Source: Xiphias gladius (Eukaryota > Chordata > Actinopteri > Istiophoriformes > Xiphiidae). Taken from it: DNA of 64,000 bases. This document shows, piece after piece, positions 47,786-62,376 of the stretch. The translations under genes were made by a program, and so were the position numbers. Positions within the stretch are counted from its first letter, which is position 1. Each line of letters begins with the position of its first letter. The DNA lies in NCBI RefSeq assembly GCF_016859285.1, contig NC_053420.1, forward strand, positions 26,162,045-26,226,044, given 5' to 3'. Under the pieces are notes generated by a model. It saw only the letters and a list, made by a program, of their open reading frames with translations. It was not told where the DNA came from and ran no database searches.

Positions 47786-50700
47786 TTACGCAGGCTGCTG
47801 GGGGTTGAGGTTCATGTGCTGAGGGTGTCCCAACAGGCCAATCCGCTGCTTCTGCTTTCTCTGTTCTGTCATCTGAAGACCACAGAGAAGACAGATTTTT
47901 TGAAAAGTCATTCCACCGGTACCTCTGTGGGCATGCACATCTTTTTCCGCCGTATATACTGGCACTCTCCCTCGTCTATAGTCTTCATTGATTCATTCTT
48001 TCGTATCACTTTAGAGAAACTAAAAAATGCTGCACAGATGCTACACGCTGCTCAACTGAATCATATTCTTCTGAAATCCTGCCAGCCTCGTCGTCCACAT
48101 CGCTGCATATTCTGATGAACGCAGCAGAATACCAACGACTAATACTGAAACTCAGTCAAACGAAATTTCAGAGATCAAGCAAAAGCACACGAGTAATGAC
48201 ACAGGTGTTAACCTTTATACCGCCAGGAACAAGAATTGGCTTTCTGCTAAGAATGAACTTTAACATTAAAAGTGAGAAGACAGGGTGGTCTTGAAATGAG
48301 TGTTCCAGGAGAAATAATTCTGCATAGAGGGACGTGTTAGAGAAAAATATCATTAAGCTGATAGTTTTAACTGAGTTAGCAGTTAGAATGCTGGCCTCCT
48401 TCACACTACACTACTGCTCTAATTTAGCCAATTTGCTTTGGAATGACACAACACAGAGAAACCTTGCAGCACAATTCTCCCCGCTTGTGCTCGACTCGGC
48501 ACCAAATTTCTCCCTGGACTAGGAGCGAATTTAAAATGAATGACCCGACACGTTTTACGCGTCTGCACAGTCGTACGTTTTGAATTGTTTCTTACTAAAA
48601 ATAAGTCAAAACAGGCTGTACTAACGTTGAGCCTGGAGTGAAATGGGACAGTGCCATGCCCTTTGCAGCTTTCAGAAAAATAAAAATCATTTCCCTCTGT
48701 CTGGGTCAAAATGTCTCGGTAACATTCACTTCCTCACAGATAGTTCTCATTTCAAGGGTAAAGACATTTGTACTATTCTGTTTACTAGAAACAGTGGATT
48801 GCAGCAGTTGTGCTATTTTAGTGCATAAGACTGCTGTCATATGCAATATCAGTAGAATGTACTCTTACACAACTTTGTAACACTTAAATCTGAGTTTAAT
48901 CATCGCAAAAACAGTCTTTTAAAAATGATCCATCCATTACTGAATAGCTATCCTACTAACCTGTCTAATCAAAAGTAATTATTTAAAAAAAAAAAAAAAA
49001 AGGTAATAATCCTGTGCTCTAACCAGTAAACAAATCAATAAATAGATCACAAATAAAAACTCCACTCTTAGCCAAATGGTCAATAGTGATTTCCATGGGA
49101 GCTAAAGATAGGTTGTTGCTCAATGATGAAAATAAAATCAGGCTGACAGCCTCATGAGCTGTGTTGTGAACTGTGACTCATCACCTTTTGCATTTCGTAA
49201 GCTCTGCCTCTAAAGGGCAACGAGCGGCAAACAAACAAACCTCGATCAACATCTGCTGTCCACATCTATAGAATAACTTCTCTCACTCTTCATGTTTCCC
49301 CCTCGATGAGGCCAGAGTCTTCGAGGTCTCTGTCAGTGCGTCCCTTCAGTTTTACCAACCTGTTCTTTGAGCTCCGTCAGCTGGCCCGAGAGGTTGGACA
49401 CCAGTTTCATGGTGGACTCCAGTTTCTCCTGCAGGTTTCTGATCTCATTCTGCTCCCCGTCTGCATCGCTGCTGACCAAGGACATGGCCCGCATTCGTGG
49501 GAACCAGTCCAAGTTGTGCTCCTGGTGAGGAGAAATCTGGATGGTTACGGCCAGTACATCAAAACATAGCGACGCTGATTTATTTCATCTGTCATGGCAC
49601 TTTCTCCAATCTGCTTTCAATTCTTGCAATTTTTCAACACAGTGATCAGTGATTTTTTTTTTGTTCTAAATATAATTCCTTAAATAAACTAGTCTCATTT
49701 TTATATTTCAGTGCAGCTGAAAAGGCTTCAAGTATTAAAAACACGAAGGGCATCAAGTGTGTACAATTGCCAAGCCTTATTTGATTTGTATTTTTCATCA
49801 TAGGCCCTGTTTTGTCTCTTTGGCTGAGTGCTGTGATTTGAAGCCTACTCTAAAAGCAGAATCAAACTAATCATGAGGGACTTTCCATACTTGAATCACA
49901 TGGGATATGAGGGCATTCTTGAAATCACTTGCAACAGGCAGTTCACTTATTGGTGCTATGTTTCCGTCGGTGTCTAATCTTAAAAATAATCTGTAAACTA
50001 AGGTGGAGAAACAAACTTCCTGATTTGATTATACACACGTCGCCTCACATGTAGCACTGAGATAAACACACAGCTCTCGAATGCCCCTCTGAGCTACAGA
50101 CAGGAGCAGCTGGGCGGAGGGGTGAGAATGTAGAGTACACTTTTGAAATATTGCTTGCAGCAGTGATTTCTCTTGAGAAGAAGTTACTGTACAATGCCCC
50201 CTGGCATGAATGAGACCTTTGACACGCAGTACTGGCACACTGGTGTCGGCAGCACTCAAGAAACATTGAGATTTCATGTGTAGATTTGATCACTTTTTTC
50301 ATTTTCCTGAAGTAGCAAACCGTCGCAAAATGGGAATCAAAGGTGGTATTAACCCCCATAGAATGCTCTGAATGCCCAAATATGTCTGTGAAAAGGTACT
50401 TCAAACCATTATTCGACGCATTTCCGACTGAGGGCTGAGGTGTTGAAGTTTAACAAATTTGTGGGCACAAACTTTTATAAATGTGGTTGATGGTGTAAAC
50501 TGATGAGCCACCAATATCAATCAAGTCGAGGTGTAGGATAATTCAAAAGGGTATGATTACTACTTGGAATTTTTATGTATGTCTCATTAAACAAGAAAGT
50601 AAAAGCAAACCTGTTTAAGCGTAGTCCTTAAGATTTTCATATAATCGTGTGCAAGTTTTTTTGATACTATATACATTTATACATTGGCATTGCGAAATGA

Positions 50701-53700
50701 TGTCATTATATAGCAGTTTTCATTGTCAGTGGTGGAGTCTGCCATTCCTTGTGCTGGATTCAAGTAGCCTTCAGACGAAAGAGGGATTCAGGATAGATGC
50801 AGCCTGTAATCCATTGTTACGTCCTCACTGTTGACTGTTCCCTCTTCTTACACTGTATCAAAGCTTTAATAAGTTATCGCTAAAGGAAAATGAAAAGCAA
50901 TCAACTCGAGAAACACTGGGTGGCTTTTATGGTGATGCAGTCACAGGAAGCGCTATGGATTTGTCTCAGAGGTTAGCGCAACTGTTTGTCAGAGACATGA
51001 AACCCAGCAGCCACCTCAGGGCTTGTTGTGCTCAAACGTGGCTGAGGGCCACTTGGCCGCACTCTTTAGTGCTTCTATCTCCTCTGGCACTTGACCAACA
51101 CTCTCCACTGTTATTGTGCGCTGTCTGCACCGACTCCCAAATAATCCACAGTCATGTGGACGCATCTGTACTCAATGCTTCCCAACATAAACACACATCC
51201 CACATACCCATGTCACTGTCATGTGGACCCAATCAGCCTAACCATCAGTACTAATGCAGCATGAATGAAAAGGGAGGATGCTGCCTAGCTGCCGAGGTCA
51301 CTGTCTAGAAACAGTGCAGTGCTGTAGAGCTGGGCTGGAAAAGTCCCCGGGTTTCAGTGGTTGTTTTGGAGACTTATGGGCGAGTGAGGAGGCCATCTGA
51401 ACCTCAAACCAGTCCTGGGTCAGACAGCAGCCCAGGGGGAATCACACGACACTAAGATGACTAGCAGCGTACACGCATTCTGAAAGGAGTAGAGGAGTGG
51501 AGTGAGCAAGTTCTGCTTCCTGAATGCAAAGAGACGGAGGCTGTGTTTACCTACCTCACCTGCCCCCTCCACCAACACACACACACTTACTATATCTGAA
51601 CACAACTCCAGCAGTACTCAACCTAAATCCTTATTTTACTAAGACATCTTTATATTCCTTGCAATATCTATTACATTGTGAAAGTAAGTGAGAATGTGCA
51701 GTTTCTATCATAACAGTGCTTAATTTTGCATAGCAAGTCTCTCTCTTAAAAGTACTGATAAATAATTGAAATAAACAATTACAGATGAAACATTTTTAAA
51801 AACATTTCTCTCTGTTTTTCTGGTGGTTCAGTTCTGCTCATATGCTGTCAAAAACATATGAACTCAACATGACAGAGGTCATTTCCCCATTCAGCCAAAG
51901 GCACACGTGGTTTTGTTTGACGACTTTGTCACCAGCAGCCCTGCCCTCTTCCCAGCCCCAGTGTTTACAAATGAAAGCACTTCCAGTAAACTGAGTAGTG
52001 CAGCCACGACTTAAGACTCTACATCACGCTGGTTCAATGGAAATGACGGAAGTACATTTTTCATTATTAAAACCGCACGGGCCATGACAGAGAAACAGGA
52101 TGCTGTGTGGTTAAAACAGCAACAGAAAACGTCACAGTCGTGCCACAAGCCACCTGACAAGCTGACAGCCTACTCAGTCTACAAATATGCAAATAACTAC
52201 CAAAAAATGTCACACATCCAAACAGACACAGGCAGCTATCGTTGAAGCCTTTTCTGATATAATCATATAATCACTGCTTTGAATGTTTGTGGCTCATGGA
52301 GCTGGGGCGTCTTTCAGTATCGGACGCAGTACAAATTAGGGCCACGAGTGCGAGCCAAGCACCTTAGATGTGACACTTCACCCAGAGCCCTCCACCATTG
52401 ACGTCAGTCCCAGTCATTGTCAGAGTAGTCTGACTTCTACACCCCCTTCTGTCCTGCGTCTTCTTCCACGTTATTGCAGCATCAAATAAATCGAAACACA
52501 GTGGGAGAGAGGCCATACAGATTGACGAAACTGGACTTACAAATCAGGTTTTTAAGTCATGGTTTTATAATTAAAATCCCTCAACACTATTTTAAAAATA
52601 GTCTGGGTTAAAAAACATGTCGATACATATAAGTGCAGTAAGTAAGTCAAATACAACAAAACCGCCAGGGATATATAACAGTAAGTAAACTGAAATAACG
52701 GTCTATACGGTATGGCCTATTGACACAAACAGGATAGATCAAGTTGGTTAGAAATGCCACTGCTACATTAGCTTAGAAATGTGTTAGAAATATTGATATC
52801 GTTTTATTTGTTTGTAAATATAAGTATTTTCATTAATATGGGCAAAATATATAAAGACACAGTGAAGTATATGATTGTCATTTTTTTTTTTTTCTCTATA
52901 CTGGTATTACTTTACATTTTTTAGGATTTGAAGAAAAATGGGAAGATTTCTGTTCAGTTTGCACCCCTAATGAAACTTAAATTCAATGATATAAAAATGT
53001 TACACTGAATTTTGTATTTTTGAAAATTAAAAAATAAATCACTGTTGCATGTTGCTTCTCTCTCTCTTTTTGCTGTCTGTATCTATTATTGTCGAATAAA
53101 AGGCAAAAATACCCCCCCCCCCAAAAAAAAATCTTTGAAAAAGTTCAATTTAAATTATTTTAACAATTTAAATTAAATTAACAAAAAAGCGTGTTTTAAA
53201 AAAAAAATTCTTTGCATGTAACATGACTCAACTTTAGGACAAAACGTAATCTCCATGAACAACGTAATAAATCTGCGAGAGGAGAGCAGCTCTGTTAACA
53301 CTGCTATCTTTGTGGACAACTCGGACGACATGACACGGAGGCCCCACATCAAATACTTGCATGTGAAGCTGAGAGTTAATGTTAAGGATGACTTGTTGAG
53401 CTGATAGGTCATCTGGGTTGCGCCATGTGTACTTTCTCTGCCCAGTCTGCCCCTTAAAACCTGCCAGTAAGAATGCGCCCTTGACAAACTCAATTTGGCT
53501 CAGTGGGGTGCATGGTTAATGGGAGAAAGGATGGGGGTTAATCCCGAATCAGGTGGTTTCTCACAAGACTGAGTGTAGCAGATCAAGTCAAAAGGCAGTG
53601 AAGTGGGCTAAATGGCATCTAATGAGAAACTGTGTCAGAAACTGACAGAGGCACAAGTGCGTCAGGGAAGCAACCACTTCAGAAGAAGGGGCTTTCCTTA

Positions 53701-54135
53701 GGCAGTTAAAAATGTTTTCTAATTGCTCAAAGGCTATGAGTATGATGCACCAATAAAATCAATTAGTTTTCTTTCTGGTTTATATGTTTTCATTGTCAAA
53801 TTTCCACAGAGATCGTCCGGTTGAATCGATAGCGACAAGTGCCTCTGTATCTGATGCTGTCGTTGCATATTTGTAATGCCAAACACAAATACTACTAATA
53901 ATGTAATGTAATCTTATACTACTTTATCAGTTTTTCTACTGCACTGTCTGAAGCAATGTTTTGTACTTCAAGATGTAAAAAGACATATATAGAAATAAAT
54001 AAGTATACACACACACACACACGCACATACATATTTACATACATACACATTATATATATATCTATATATATATATATTATATCTATATCTATTTATATCT
54101 ATGTATATGTACATACATTTATGTATGTATGTATT

Positions 54136-54175
<40 letters not shown>

Positions 54176-54504
54176 TTTATATAAACACAAGCCATTGAAT
54201 TAAAAAAATGCTGATATCCTCACACTGCTGCATAACAATGAGGCTAAGTCCAGGTCTGCCTAAGTGCCTTTCATGAGGTGATACGCAGGGTGAAACCTGT
54301 GTGTGTTTGAGTGTGTGTGTGTTTAATGATTAAAGCAAGGCATGTCTGCTTCGGAGGATTAACACATTTTATGCCAATGGCAGACTGTTTGAATGTTAAT
54401 TCCCTTCTCTCAAAGCTGACTGATGTGATAATACTTTGGAAGGATTCAAGGTCACAGAGGCAGGGATTATATAATGCAGTCCTCGTACTTTGGGGCAGAT
54501 GAGG

Positions 54505-54540
<36 letters not shown>

Positions 54541-57500
54541 CTGCTTATCGCCAGTTCAGAAAAATAAAAAGGCTGCAGTAATCAACTCTGTCCAAACCCA
54601 TATAAATTTGATTGCTAGAGACACAAGCAGCCTCCACAGTGTTATTCAGGAGTGAAGGTTAACCTCAGTAAAGACTACAATGGTACCTGATGCAGTTTGG
54701 AACTATACTTCTGCATGTGTAATCTCTGTGACACACTCGAATTGTTACCTGCGGTATCAACCAAGGTGAAGCAGCGCTGTATTTCTAAATTGAGGATTTC
54801 TATAAGTCAAGGGTATTTATCTATTCCCTCTCTCAGTTTACCTACAATAAGCCCTGCAGTGTGGAAGTGAAGGTTTTGCTTGTATGAAGGACTTTTGAAC
54901 AGTTAAGAAACAAAATGCATGTGCAAGACAACAACCTTACCCTGATCATCTCGGCCACATAGCTCTCTGGGCCAGTGTACTCTGTCGAATCCTTGACCTT
55001 CACCAGAACGATGAAGAACAGGTAGTGCCACATGTTGTGCTCAACTTTGATGTGTTCCTCAAAGGTAACCGTCTTATTGTCAAACTTGTCTCTCTCCAGA
55101 CCTAAGAATGAAACGATCCAACCCCACACACACATGCACATGCACACGCACAAACACACACACACGCGAAATAAACTCAGTGCTCTCATTTCTTTGGAAG
55201 AGTGAAGAAATACACTTTGTGTTGCAACATGACAAAATGGTTCTTGTGACCTAAAAGGGGATGACTGACTGAAAAACCAGAGGAAATTAGGTCACAAGAG
55301 AATGGGCAGACAAAACGTCAGAGGTGAGACCTATTGTTTGTCACACAAAAGAACTGTAATCCATATACATTCTTGCATTGCATTTGAAAAAGAGGAATAA
55401 CACTCAATATGGCTGCTGACCACAGAGCAATAAGAATGACCATAACTAACCCAACATTTCTCCTATAATGCCAATAAGTGACTGCTTAGTGATAGATGAG
55501 GCCAGTGTTCGAGTGAGTGTACACTCTAACATGGTCAAGAGCCATATGGCAACAGGAAGAAACACTCCTCCTCCACAGCAGCACCTGCCATGACTAACCA
55601 TTCATTCTGGGAAGAGGAGGCGTTTTCGTTGTTTATACTACCCAGAAAAACAGCCCCCATTTTGCACAAAGCCATGATGCAAAGCTGCATCACAGCAGTC
55701 GCACACACTCATACAGGAGCAGGCACAGCAGCAGACCACTTGTTGATTTCTCTTGATTTCATCATCTGCGAGCTTTGGCATTCACACCTGCTTGCTTATA
55801 CTGCACCACTAATGCTATACAGCAGTGTGTCAAGTATCGATTCCGGCTTAGACTCAAATGGAACTGCAGGCATTTCTGATTTACTGAATTCTAAAAAGGG
55901 AGTACCACTACTATACAATGATGATGGGAAAAAGACAGGACAAGATATGTCAAAGGTCATGAGTCACATTCCGATAACGTTCATGAACAACAGTTAGTCT
56001 TTAACCGCTGAGTATGGAGAATGGCTTTTATGGTTTAAAAAAAAAATGTGACCAAGACAGCAATTCAATGGTCTTAATAAAGTTGCATTTAACTCGTTTT
56101 ACAACATCACCATTTAGAACAACATTGAAAATGTATGATTTATTTAATCTCTCACCGCAAATAAAACATGTTGTCTTCAGGATCTCCTCTTTCTTCTGCT
56201 TCTCACTCCTCAGGTCGGCAAATGTATCAATGATGACACCAAAGATAAGGTTGAGGACAATAATGATGACCATGAAGAAAAAGAGCAGATCGTAGATCAC
56301 TCTGGCTGCAAAAAGGGGCTCCTGTTGAACCAATGGGAGAAAAACTTGTAAGAACTATTAATATGAGCTAATAAGCTGCTAATAAGCAGGGTCGGAATTT
56401 CCACCTTACTAAACTATTACTCAGTTATTCACAGAAGAGGGTTCACAAGTTTTCTTTTCCTAATGGTAACAAAAACCTGCTTTTGCTCAGAAAACCTTAT
56501 TGAATTTATTATCTCATGTGCAAAATGGATGTAACTCATTTGATAATTTTAAAGTCAGTAAATTTGAAGTCAGTGGTAATAGTAACATTTATTTATTTAT
56601 TAGTACTGTTTATTCAAGATTTTCAAGATCATCATACATGTGTACAGACACTGACTTGTTGAGTAATTTTGAAAACTGAGAACAGAATCTTAAAAAATAG
56701 TTTCATTGCTAAAATATATCAAATTTTAACTTTATTTAAAAAGTAAAAATATCTATAAATAACTCCAATGGGCAAAAGTTATGTTAATGTATATATGGAC
56801 CCCACTTACATGTAATTTTACTGCTTTCACTAGCACAACATGTTGGAGTGAGTCATAGTACCCTCTTTACGAAATCATCCTTGTGCGTTAAACACAACCA
56901 GATACAAGTGAAATCAGCACAGAGAATTCACATGAATGCTAAGCTAACTGAGGTTTACGCAAGTCTTATGAGACATGACCTCATTCCGTGGGTCAAGCTG
57001 CAAGTCTAACCAATGTTGTGGTGGTGTACAAGCTTGTCCTCATCCATAAGGATGGATAAGTACCATTAGCGTTTTTTCTGGCATGTTTGGAGTTCTGAAA
57101 GTCCTCTGTGCAAACCCTTTGACCTACCAGCAAATCATGTGTTCCTGTAACAGAGAGCCACTTTAGATAGTCATCTAATATGGAACTGGCCATTTTTTAC
57201 TTTTAGAGTCAAATATGTTATGCACTTTTTAAAGTTAGAGAAAGTTAAATATACATTATGGTGATCTGCTCATTAAACAAAAACGCCCTTATTAGGTCCC
57301 ACATCATTTTTCTCCATCCACTTTAATTTAATTCAACTTAATGTAATCTTTATCTGTGTGGGAGGGAGATTGTGTAAGCATTTTGAGGTGTAATTGCATT
57401 GTGGTGTTATCAGTATAAGAGTTTGGTAAGATGTCTAAAAGTTTATTAATTAAAATCTAATAGATTCTAGATTACAATTCCCAAAAGGGGAGAAAACTGA

Positions 57501-60500
57501 GTTATTTTTGGACATGTAGTACAATGATTCTGGGTTCTTTTTTACTCTCAATCTAAACTCAACTTGGGTGTGATTTTCTTCCATGTTGTTGAGTTCCTGC
57601 TTTTTGTACCTCTTTGGACGGCCTCCGCAGAACATCCCCAACACCTCCTCCACTCCTGAGGCCATGACTCAATACAGTGACAATGCACATGAGCAAGGAG
57701 TCACATGTTCGCTCCTTGTCCTCGATCACCACCGCTGAAGGCTGGATGGCAAGGGAAGCTATGGGGACATACCAATACTGTCAGATAGTCATTTCCTGTG
57801 TAGGCTGAATGCAAAGCTTTGTCTGATCAGTCGGCTGCATTGCGACAGTTTTATCTGCTCATTACGCTTTTAACTTTAACTTCATGAAGAAGGGGCCATT
57901 GAGAAAACAGCTACACAAAACATAGTTGAATTTAGATCCACTATACTACCAACAGTATATGCGTTTGAATCCTCATTTCATACTCCATTACATATATTGG
58001 TTTACTGAACCAGCCCAATTAGAGAACATAACAAGATTGGGAAATTTCTAAAACCATTCACACAAAAACAAGTCACCAGACTACCATAATTAGCCAGTCT
58101 GGTGGTGATGGATAGGGAAGCCTACACGGGGTCAGGCTCCAGGCAGTTTGAGGATTCGACATGGTTGGCTGATCAATTTTAAGGTGGCGCATGTGTCTTT
58201 GATTGGAGACTTTTCCCATCAAGGTCAGTCGGTTTACTAGAACTCGTTTGCACTGAGAAACCCCGTGCGCCATCACTGTGTGGACCCATTGACCCACTTG
58301 TTCCTGATGGTAATTAATCCTTGACCCTTTAACCCTGGGCCTCTATATGAGGTCTTAGGGTCACTGCCCTGAGACACATAAGGAGTCTAAACCTCCGGTT
58401 TTTCACCCTGCTCCCTGAGAGCCCCAAGTTGGCCCAATCAGGTTTAATCCCATGACCACCTGGCTGCCCAGATTTACAGCTCATTGTGACCAATCTCCTA
58501 TAGCTGAGTCAGATGTCTGCAAGGACATAAAGACCTTTACATACTCACTCTCAGAAGCATGCACATACACATACAGACATAAGCACACAGTCACACACAA
58601 ACACTTGGGGATTTCTTGAGAGACAGGCATGCATCAACATGTGGATTCAAACTTAAAAGAACCCTTTGACCCAGTCGCCCAACCTCCACCCCAGTCGCAC
58701 ACACACACACACACATATACACACAGTTAGCTTTCACTTTTGTCAACTTACCATCCATCATGGCCTCTGCTGAGCAGTTTTCTCTGTTTTCTTTTTGACA
58801 CACTCCACCGGAGAAGAACTCTCCCACCATACTGGCTCCATGCTCTAGTCAATTGGGAACACAAAACATTGTGCAACTGAACAACTGAACACATATTTTG
58901 ACTTTGTGAGTGAAGCATTTATTTTTTATTATAACTCATATTAATGTTGACATCCCTTATATGCACAGATTGTAGATGATGCTAAAAGCAAGGTAAACGT
59001 AATCATAAAAATAAAGGCATGTGGTTTAAACTGGACACACACTTTTTGTATCCCTTAGCTTCACTTTGACTGTATGTATTTCACAGACATCTGGGTCAAG
59101 ACAGGGCAAGTAATTTATGTTTGCCCCAGGTAAGGGTTTGAGAAGAAACCTGTATTTCAACGTACCTAGTGTTTTGTTGGGTATTCTGTCGACAGCCAAA
59201 ATGAAATCGTCTTTGAAGAAGATATAACCCACAATGGAGAAGAGGTAGACCAGGATAAGAGCCAGCACGGCTGTCAGAACAATGGAGCGGCCATTGCGTG
59301 TCACACTCTTTATTACATTCAGCAAAGTCTCTTCTCGGTAAACCAGATCAAAGAGCTGGAGAGAGGAAGGATTCAGAGATGTGTGTACAGTATATGTGTT
59401 CATGACATGCATGAAAGAGAGTGAGTGTGAGAAAATGTGAGCATGGGGGTAAACAAAGGCACAGTTTGGGTTTGGATCTGTACCTTTATATGTATCTCCT
59501 TGCCAACATGTCATGGTTAAATGTAATTGGTATAGAATATATGTACCTTTATAAGCAGTCAAATGGCACCCAAATCCCATTTTTATCTCCTGCTTCTCTG
59601 GGTTACAGTGCAAATTACCAATGAAAAAATGAAATCTCTACCATCTTTATTTCTATTCAGGACAGGTCGGACATTGTTGTTAGTATAGCACTACCTTGGG
59701 TGTCAATGTCCATGTCTGTAAATGTGTATGTAGGATTATTATTATATGATTTGTGTGTGCGCTCACGTACGAGCAAGCTGTAAAAGAAGACATGGACGAA
59801 GACCCCCAGGGTGCAGATAATCAGGTAGAGCAGGTGGTACAGGAACTCCACATCCATGATCATGGCTGTATAGCCACGTGTGAAGGTTCCTCGGTTCCCA
59901 ACGAAGCTCATCAGGAAGATGATCTTATTGCATAACTGTAGAACAATGGACACAGAGATGACATACAATATGTTCAAAGTGAGAAAGTATGGCTTACTCA
60001 GTAGAAGTAGTAACAGCAGTATTTTTGATCTGGGTAAGATTTCCGAATGGCCATTATTCAGACTACTAACAATGAAGTGGATGTGGTTGACCACCAATGT
60101 AATGAAAAATCTCACAGGCTTATGCATCAACACCTAACAACTATGAGTGACATTTGTATTAGCAGCTATAATGCCGCTTCAGCTGTTAAACCAGTGTGTT
60201 CAGGGTTCCGGGGAGGGGTGGGGTAAAGAATAACAAAACAGTACCATTTATCTAGCTAGCTGGAATACAGACTTTTTCCACGGTCATATCAGACCTCCAG
60301 TTCTGGAGGCAATACATCTGTCATTAAAAACCTATCACAGTCATGGACAGAGAGAATGACATGTTATTAAATCTTAGTTGAATGCTTAATGTTGTGCTAC
60401 ACTACTGGGAACCGCGGTGTTCTTGCACTATGTACATGTTAGTAGTGTATCAATAAGTTTAGTATTTAGTTCATGTTTGGCATGTGACTGCACCTTGTGC

Positions 60501-60769
60501 CTTGGCAAATTCATGTCAACCATTTACGTGGCAATAGAGCATATCTGGATGTGACACTGCACATGAGTTCAGAACACACTGATGCACACTTACATTGAAA
60601 GCCCCCAGCAGGAGTAAGGTGGGCTCCAGGCCTACAGAGAAGATCAAGCGCAGGATGGTGGAGGCAATGAGTGCCCGGATGCCGTGAGGCTGAGGCAAGA
60701 TGATGACTATCGCCAGAGACACCAGCATTGCCATCCACAGCAGGGCAGACAGATGGGGCTCCAGGGTCC
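47786..60769 (-). CDS. itpr1: Inositol 1,4,5-trisphosphate receptor type 1, last 9 exons (partial)
   Basis: ER calcium-release channel; this is the C-terminal channel part. Exons: 60594-60769, 59771-59935, 59166-59355, 58752-58844, 57610-57734, 56156-56321, 54941-55101, 49360-49521, 47786-47872. They total 1325 nt, about 440 aa plus stop, with all phases consistent and all GT-AG. Visible: membrane helices around [20 protein letters not shown] and [16 protein letters not shown], the long acidic luminal loop, the pore selectivity motif GGGVGD, the S6 helix ([20 protein letters not shown]), the CFICG...HIKVEH zinc finger linker, and the C-terminal coiled coil ending MNLNPQQPA. The NPQQPA end identifies type 1. 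The first exon starts at phase 1 (G|GG), so upstream exons lie to the right and were not found before 64000. Confidence 0.98.
49522..54940 (-). other. itpr1: Large itpr1 intron before the penultimate exon
   Basis: 5.4 kb intron with no recognised TE or gene. It holds the compound microsatellite at 54003-54180, an A29 run at 54510-54538 and a C10A9 run near 53111. Confidence 0.7.
54003..54180. repeat. itpr1: Compound (AC)n(AT)n(ATAC)n microsatellite
   Basis: About 180 bp of mixed AC, AT and TATG/TACA repeats inside an itpr1 intron. The tyrosine/isoleucine-rich frames across it are artefacts. Confidence 0.95.
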
Positions 60770-61257
60770 CTGAGGATGAAGGAGGTCACATTAGGGAAGG
60801 GTTCCATTTATTCATTAATGATGTAGCCAACTGTGTATGCTTCACTTTTTACCATGTCAACAAGAGGCTAATTCAGTTAACAGTTAACACATTTGTGTCA
60901 TTACCTGTCATCATGAAGTAGAAGTAAAATGACCAAATGAAGACACTGAAGGTGACTTATCTAGTATTTGTGCGATTATGTTTTATTGATTGGCACCATG
61001 AGTCACCTAGACAAAGATATCTTAGTGTTTTCATTCATGAACCCAAAAGTTTTGGAATTGTATATTAGAGGCAGAGCTCTTTGCCTGTGTGCGTTGTGTT
61101 TTACACAACAGTTTTGTATTCCAAATCAATCATTGCGGGTCACCAAAGCATTAACATGAGCTCACCAGGCTTCAGCTCAGTGCCAAGTCCTGACCAGCAT
61201 GTAGCAGAAAGGCTGCTTCACTCTGCTAATGTTAATCTAATTCCTCTGTGTTGACAG

Positions 61258-61946
61258 ACAAATGTTTTTATAAAGTTGGAAAGAAGATCGGTCAGGTCTC
61301 TTTTTTCTGAGGTACCAGAAAGACCACTTTCAACATCTCCCTCTAAACCGTCCATTCTGAGGCGTCGTTCTCACTTCTCCGTGTGCAGACCACATGACAG
61401 GTACTCATTACATAACTCCCGGTTGGCTAAAAATACACTTGGCTTCATGTACAGTAAATTCATCGGGGATGGTCCTGGGTACTGCATTGTAACAGTCTGC
61501 CCGGGTGCTCGGACTTGGCAGCCGACCCAGACAGCTTGGACGTCACACACACCTACAGTCTAAGACCATTCATCTCTCTTACGTACATCTCTGCTTACTC
61601 TGCAGGTATAAGAAGATAGAGAGACTGATCTCCACTAAACCAAAGTAAACTCACGAACAGCCTGATGTTTGCTGCATAGTAGAAACTGGTTTTACATATG
61701 CACATTTCTGTTATTGCTGGCAGGCGGCTGACTTGCAGTATAGCTCCACTGTCTGCTTCTACTCGCATAGTTGCAATCAAGCAGTGCCTGAAACAGGGTG
61801 GAGGCTCTGGCACTTTGACTACTGCTGGTCAAGGCTTACAATACCTGACCTCATACAAAAATCTTCCTGACATAAACCATAGTATTAACCTACAGAGGGA
61901 GTGCAGCCTGGAGTTATCTAAGGTGTTCCCAACCAGTCTCCACTGA
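61258..61946 (+). CDS. 3' end of an unidentified gene antisense to itpr1 (3 exons)
   Basis: Three plus-strand exons with canonical GT-AG sites and matching phases: 61258-61400 (phase 0 to 2), 61606-61644 (2 to 2) and 61724-61946 (stop TGA 61944-61946). They give 134 residues. Exon 1 is basic and Ser/Arg-rich (LERRSVRSLFSEVPERPL, SILRRRSHFSVCRPHDR); exon 2 gives YKKIERLISTKPK; exon 3 starts LTCSIAPLSASTRIVAIKQC. AATAAA follows at 62077. The acceptors have good pyrimidine tracts (cttactctgcag). No ATG is in frame in the first exon, and an in-frame TGA precedes it, so upstream exons must lie to the left, between or across itpr1 exons. I recognise no domain. Confidence 0.6.
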
Positions 61947-62076
61947 TGGACATGTGAGTGATGTGTGTAGCTGACACGATAATGTTTAATGTTTTTTAAA
62001 GTTTTCAAGTTGTATGTACATTTTGCAAATCAGGCATAGCTTTAAAGCTATAAAAGTATGTCAATGGTAAACCTGC

Positions 62077-62082
62077 AATAAA
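62077..62082 (+). terminator. Poly(A) signal of the antisense gene
   Basis: AATAAA 131 nt after the stop, followed about 35 nt later by GT-rich ggagtggtttggttt. This is a typical cleavage site layout. Confidence 0.65.
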
Positions 62083-62185
62083 ATACTTTTCATTCCCAAA
62101 GACAGTTCACTGGAGTGGTTTGGTTTATTCAAGGTTTACATGCATTTCGCTTGAATATTAACAGGAGATGTCTGAGCCCATATGA

Positions 62186-62376
62186 ATCCAGGACACACTG
62201 TTAAATATTCACCATTGCGCCATTTGGAAACAGCGGCTAAGATTTTTTCACTTGATAACCGGCTTCAGTTTGAAGCCCATCTCTCAAAGCTTGACGTGTC
62301 CTGGAATGAACTGCTAAGCTCTTACAAGACCTTAGACACTGAAAAAAACCACATGGAGTTTCTAGAGCTAAGCTAA
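62186..62376 (+). other. Coding-like open frame downstream of the antisense gene
   Basis: About 63 open codons with protein-like composition (LETAAKIFSLDNRLQFEAHL, VSWNELLSSYKTLD), ending TAA. The possible acceptor is tatgaatccag. A second open stretch follows at 62409-62530 (KQKGPRRLTPDRTIESL). They may be alternative last exons of the antisense gene or decayed copies. Weak evidence. Confidence 0.2.

Noticed and set aside
53956-54198. Tyr/Ile-rich and Val/Cys-rich frames over the itpr1 intron microsatellite
   Set aside because: Translation of AT/AC repeats; no coding evidence.
59026-59613. 195-codon minus-strand frame as a separate gene
   Set aside because: It is an itpr1 exon (59166-59355) read through into both flanking introns.
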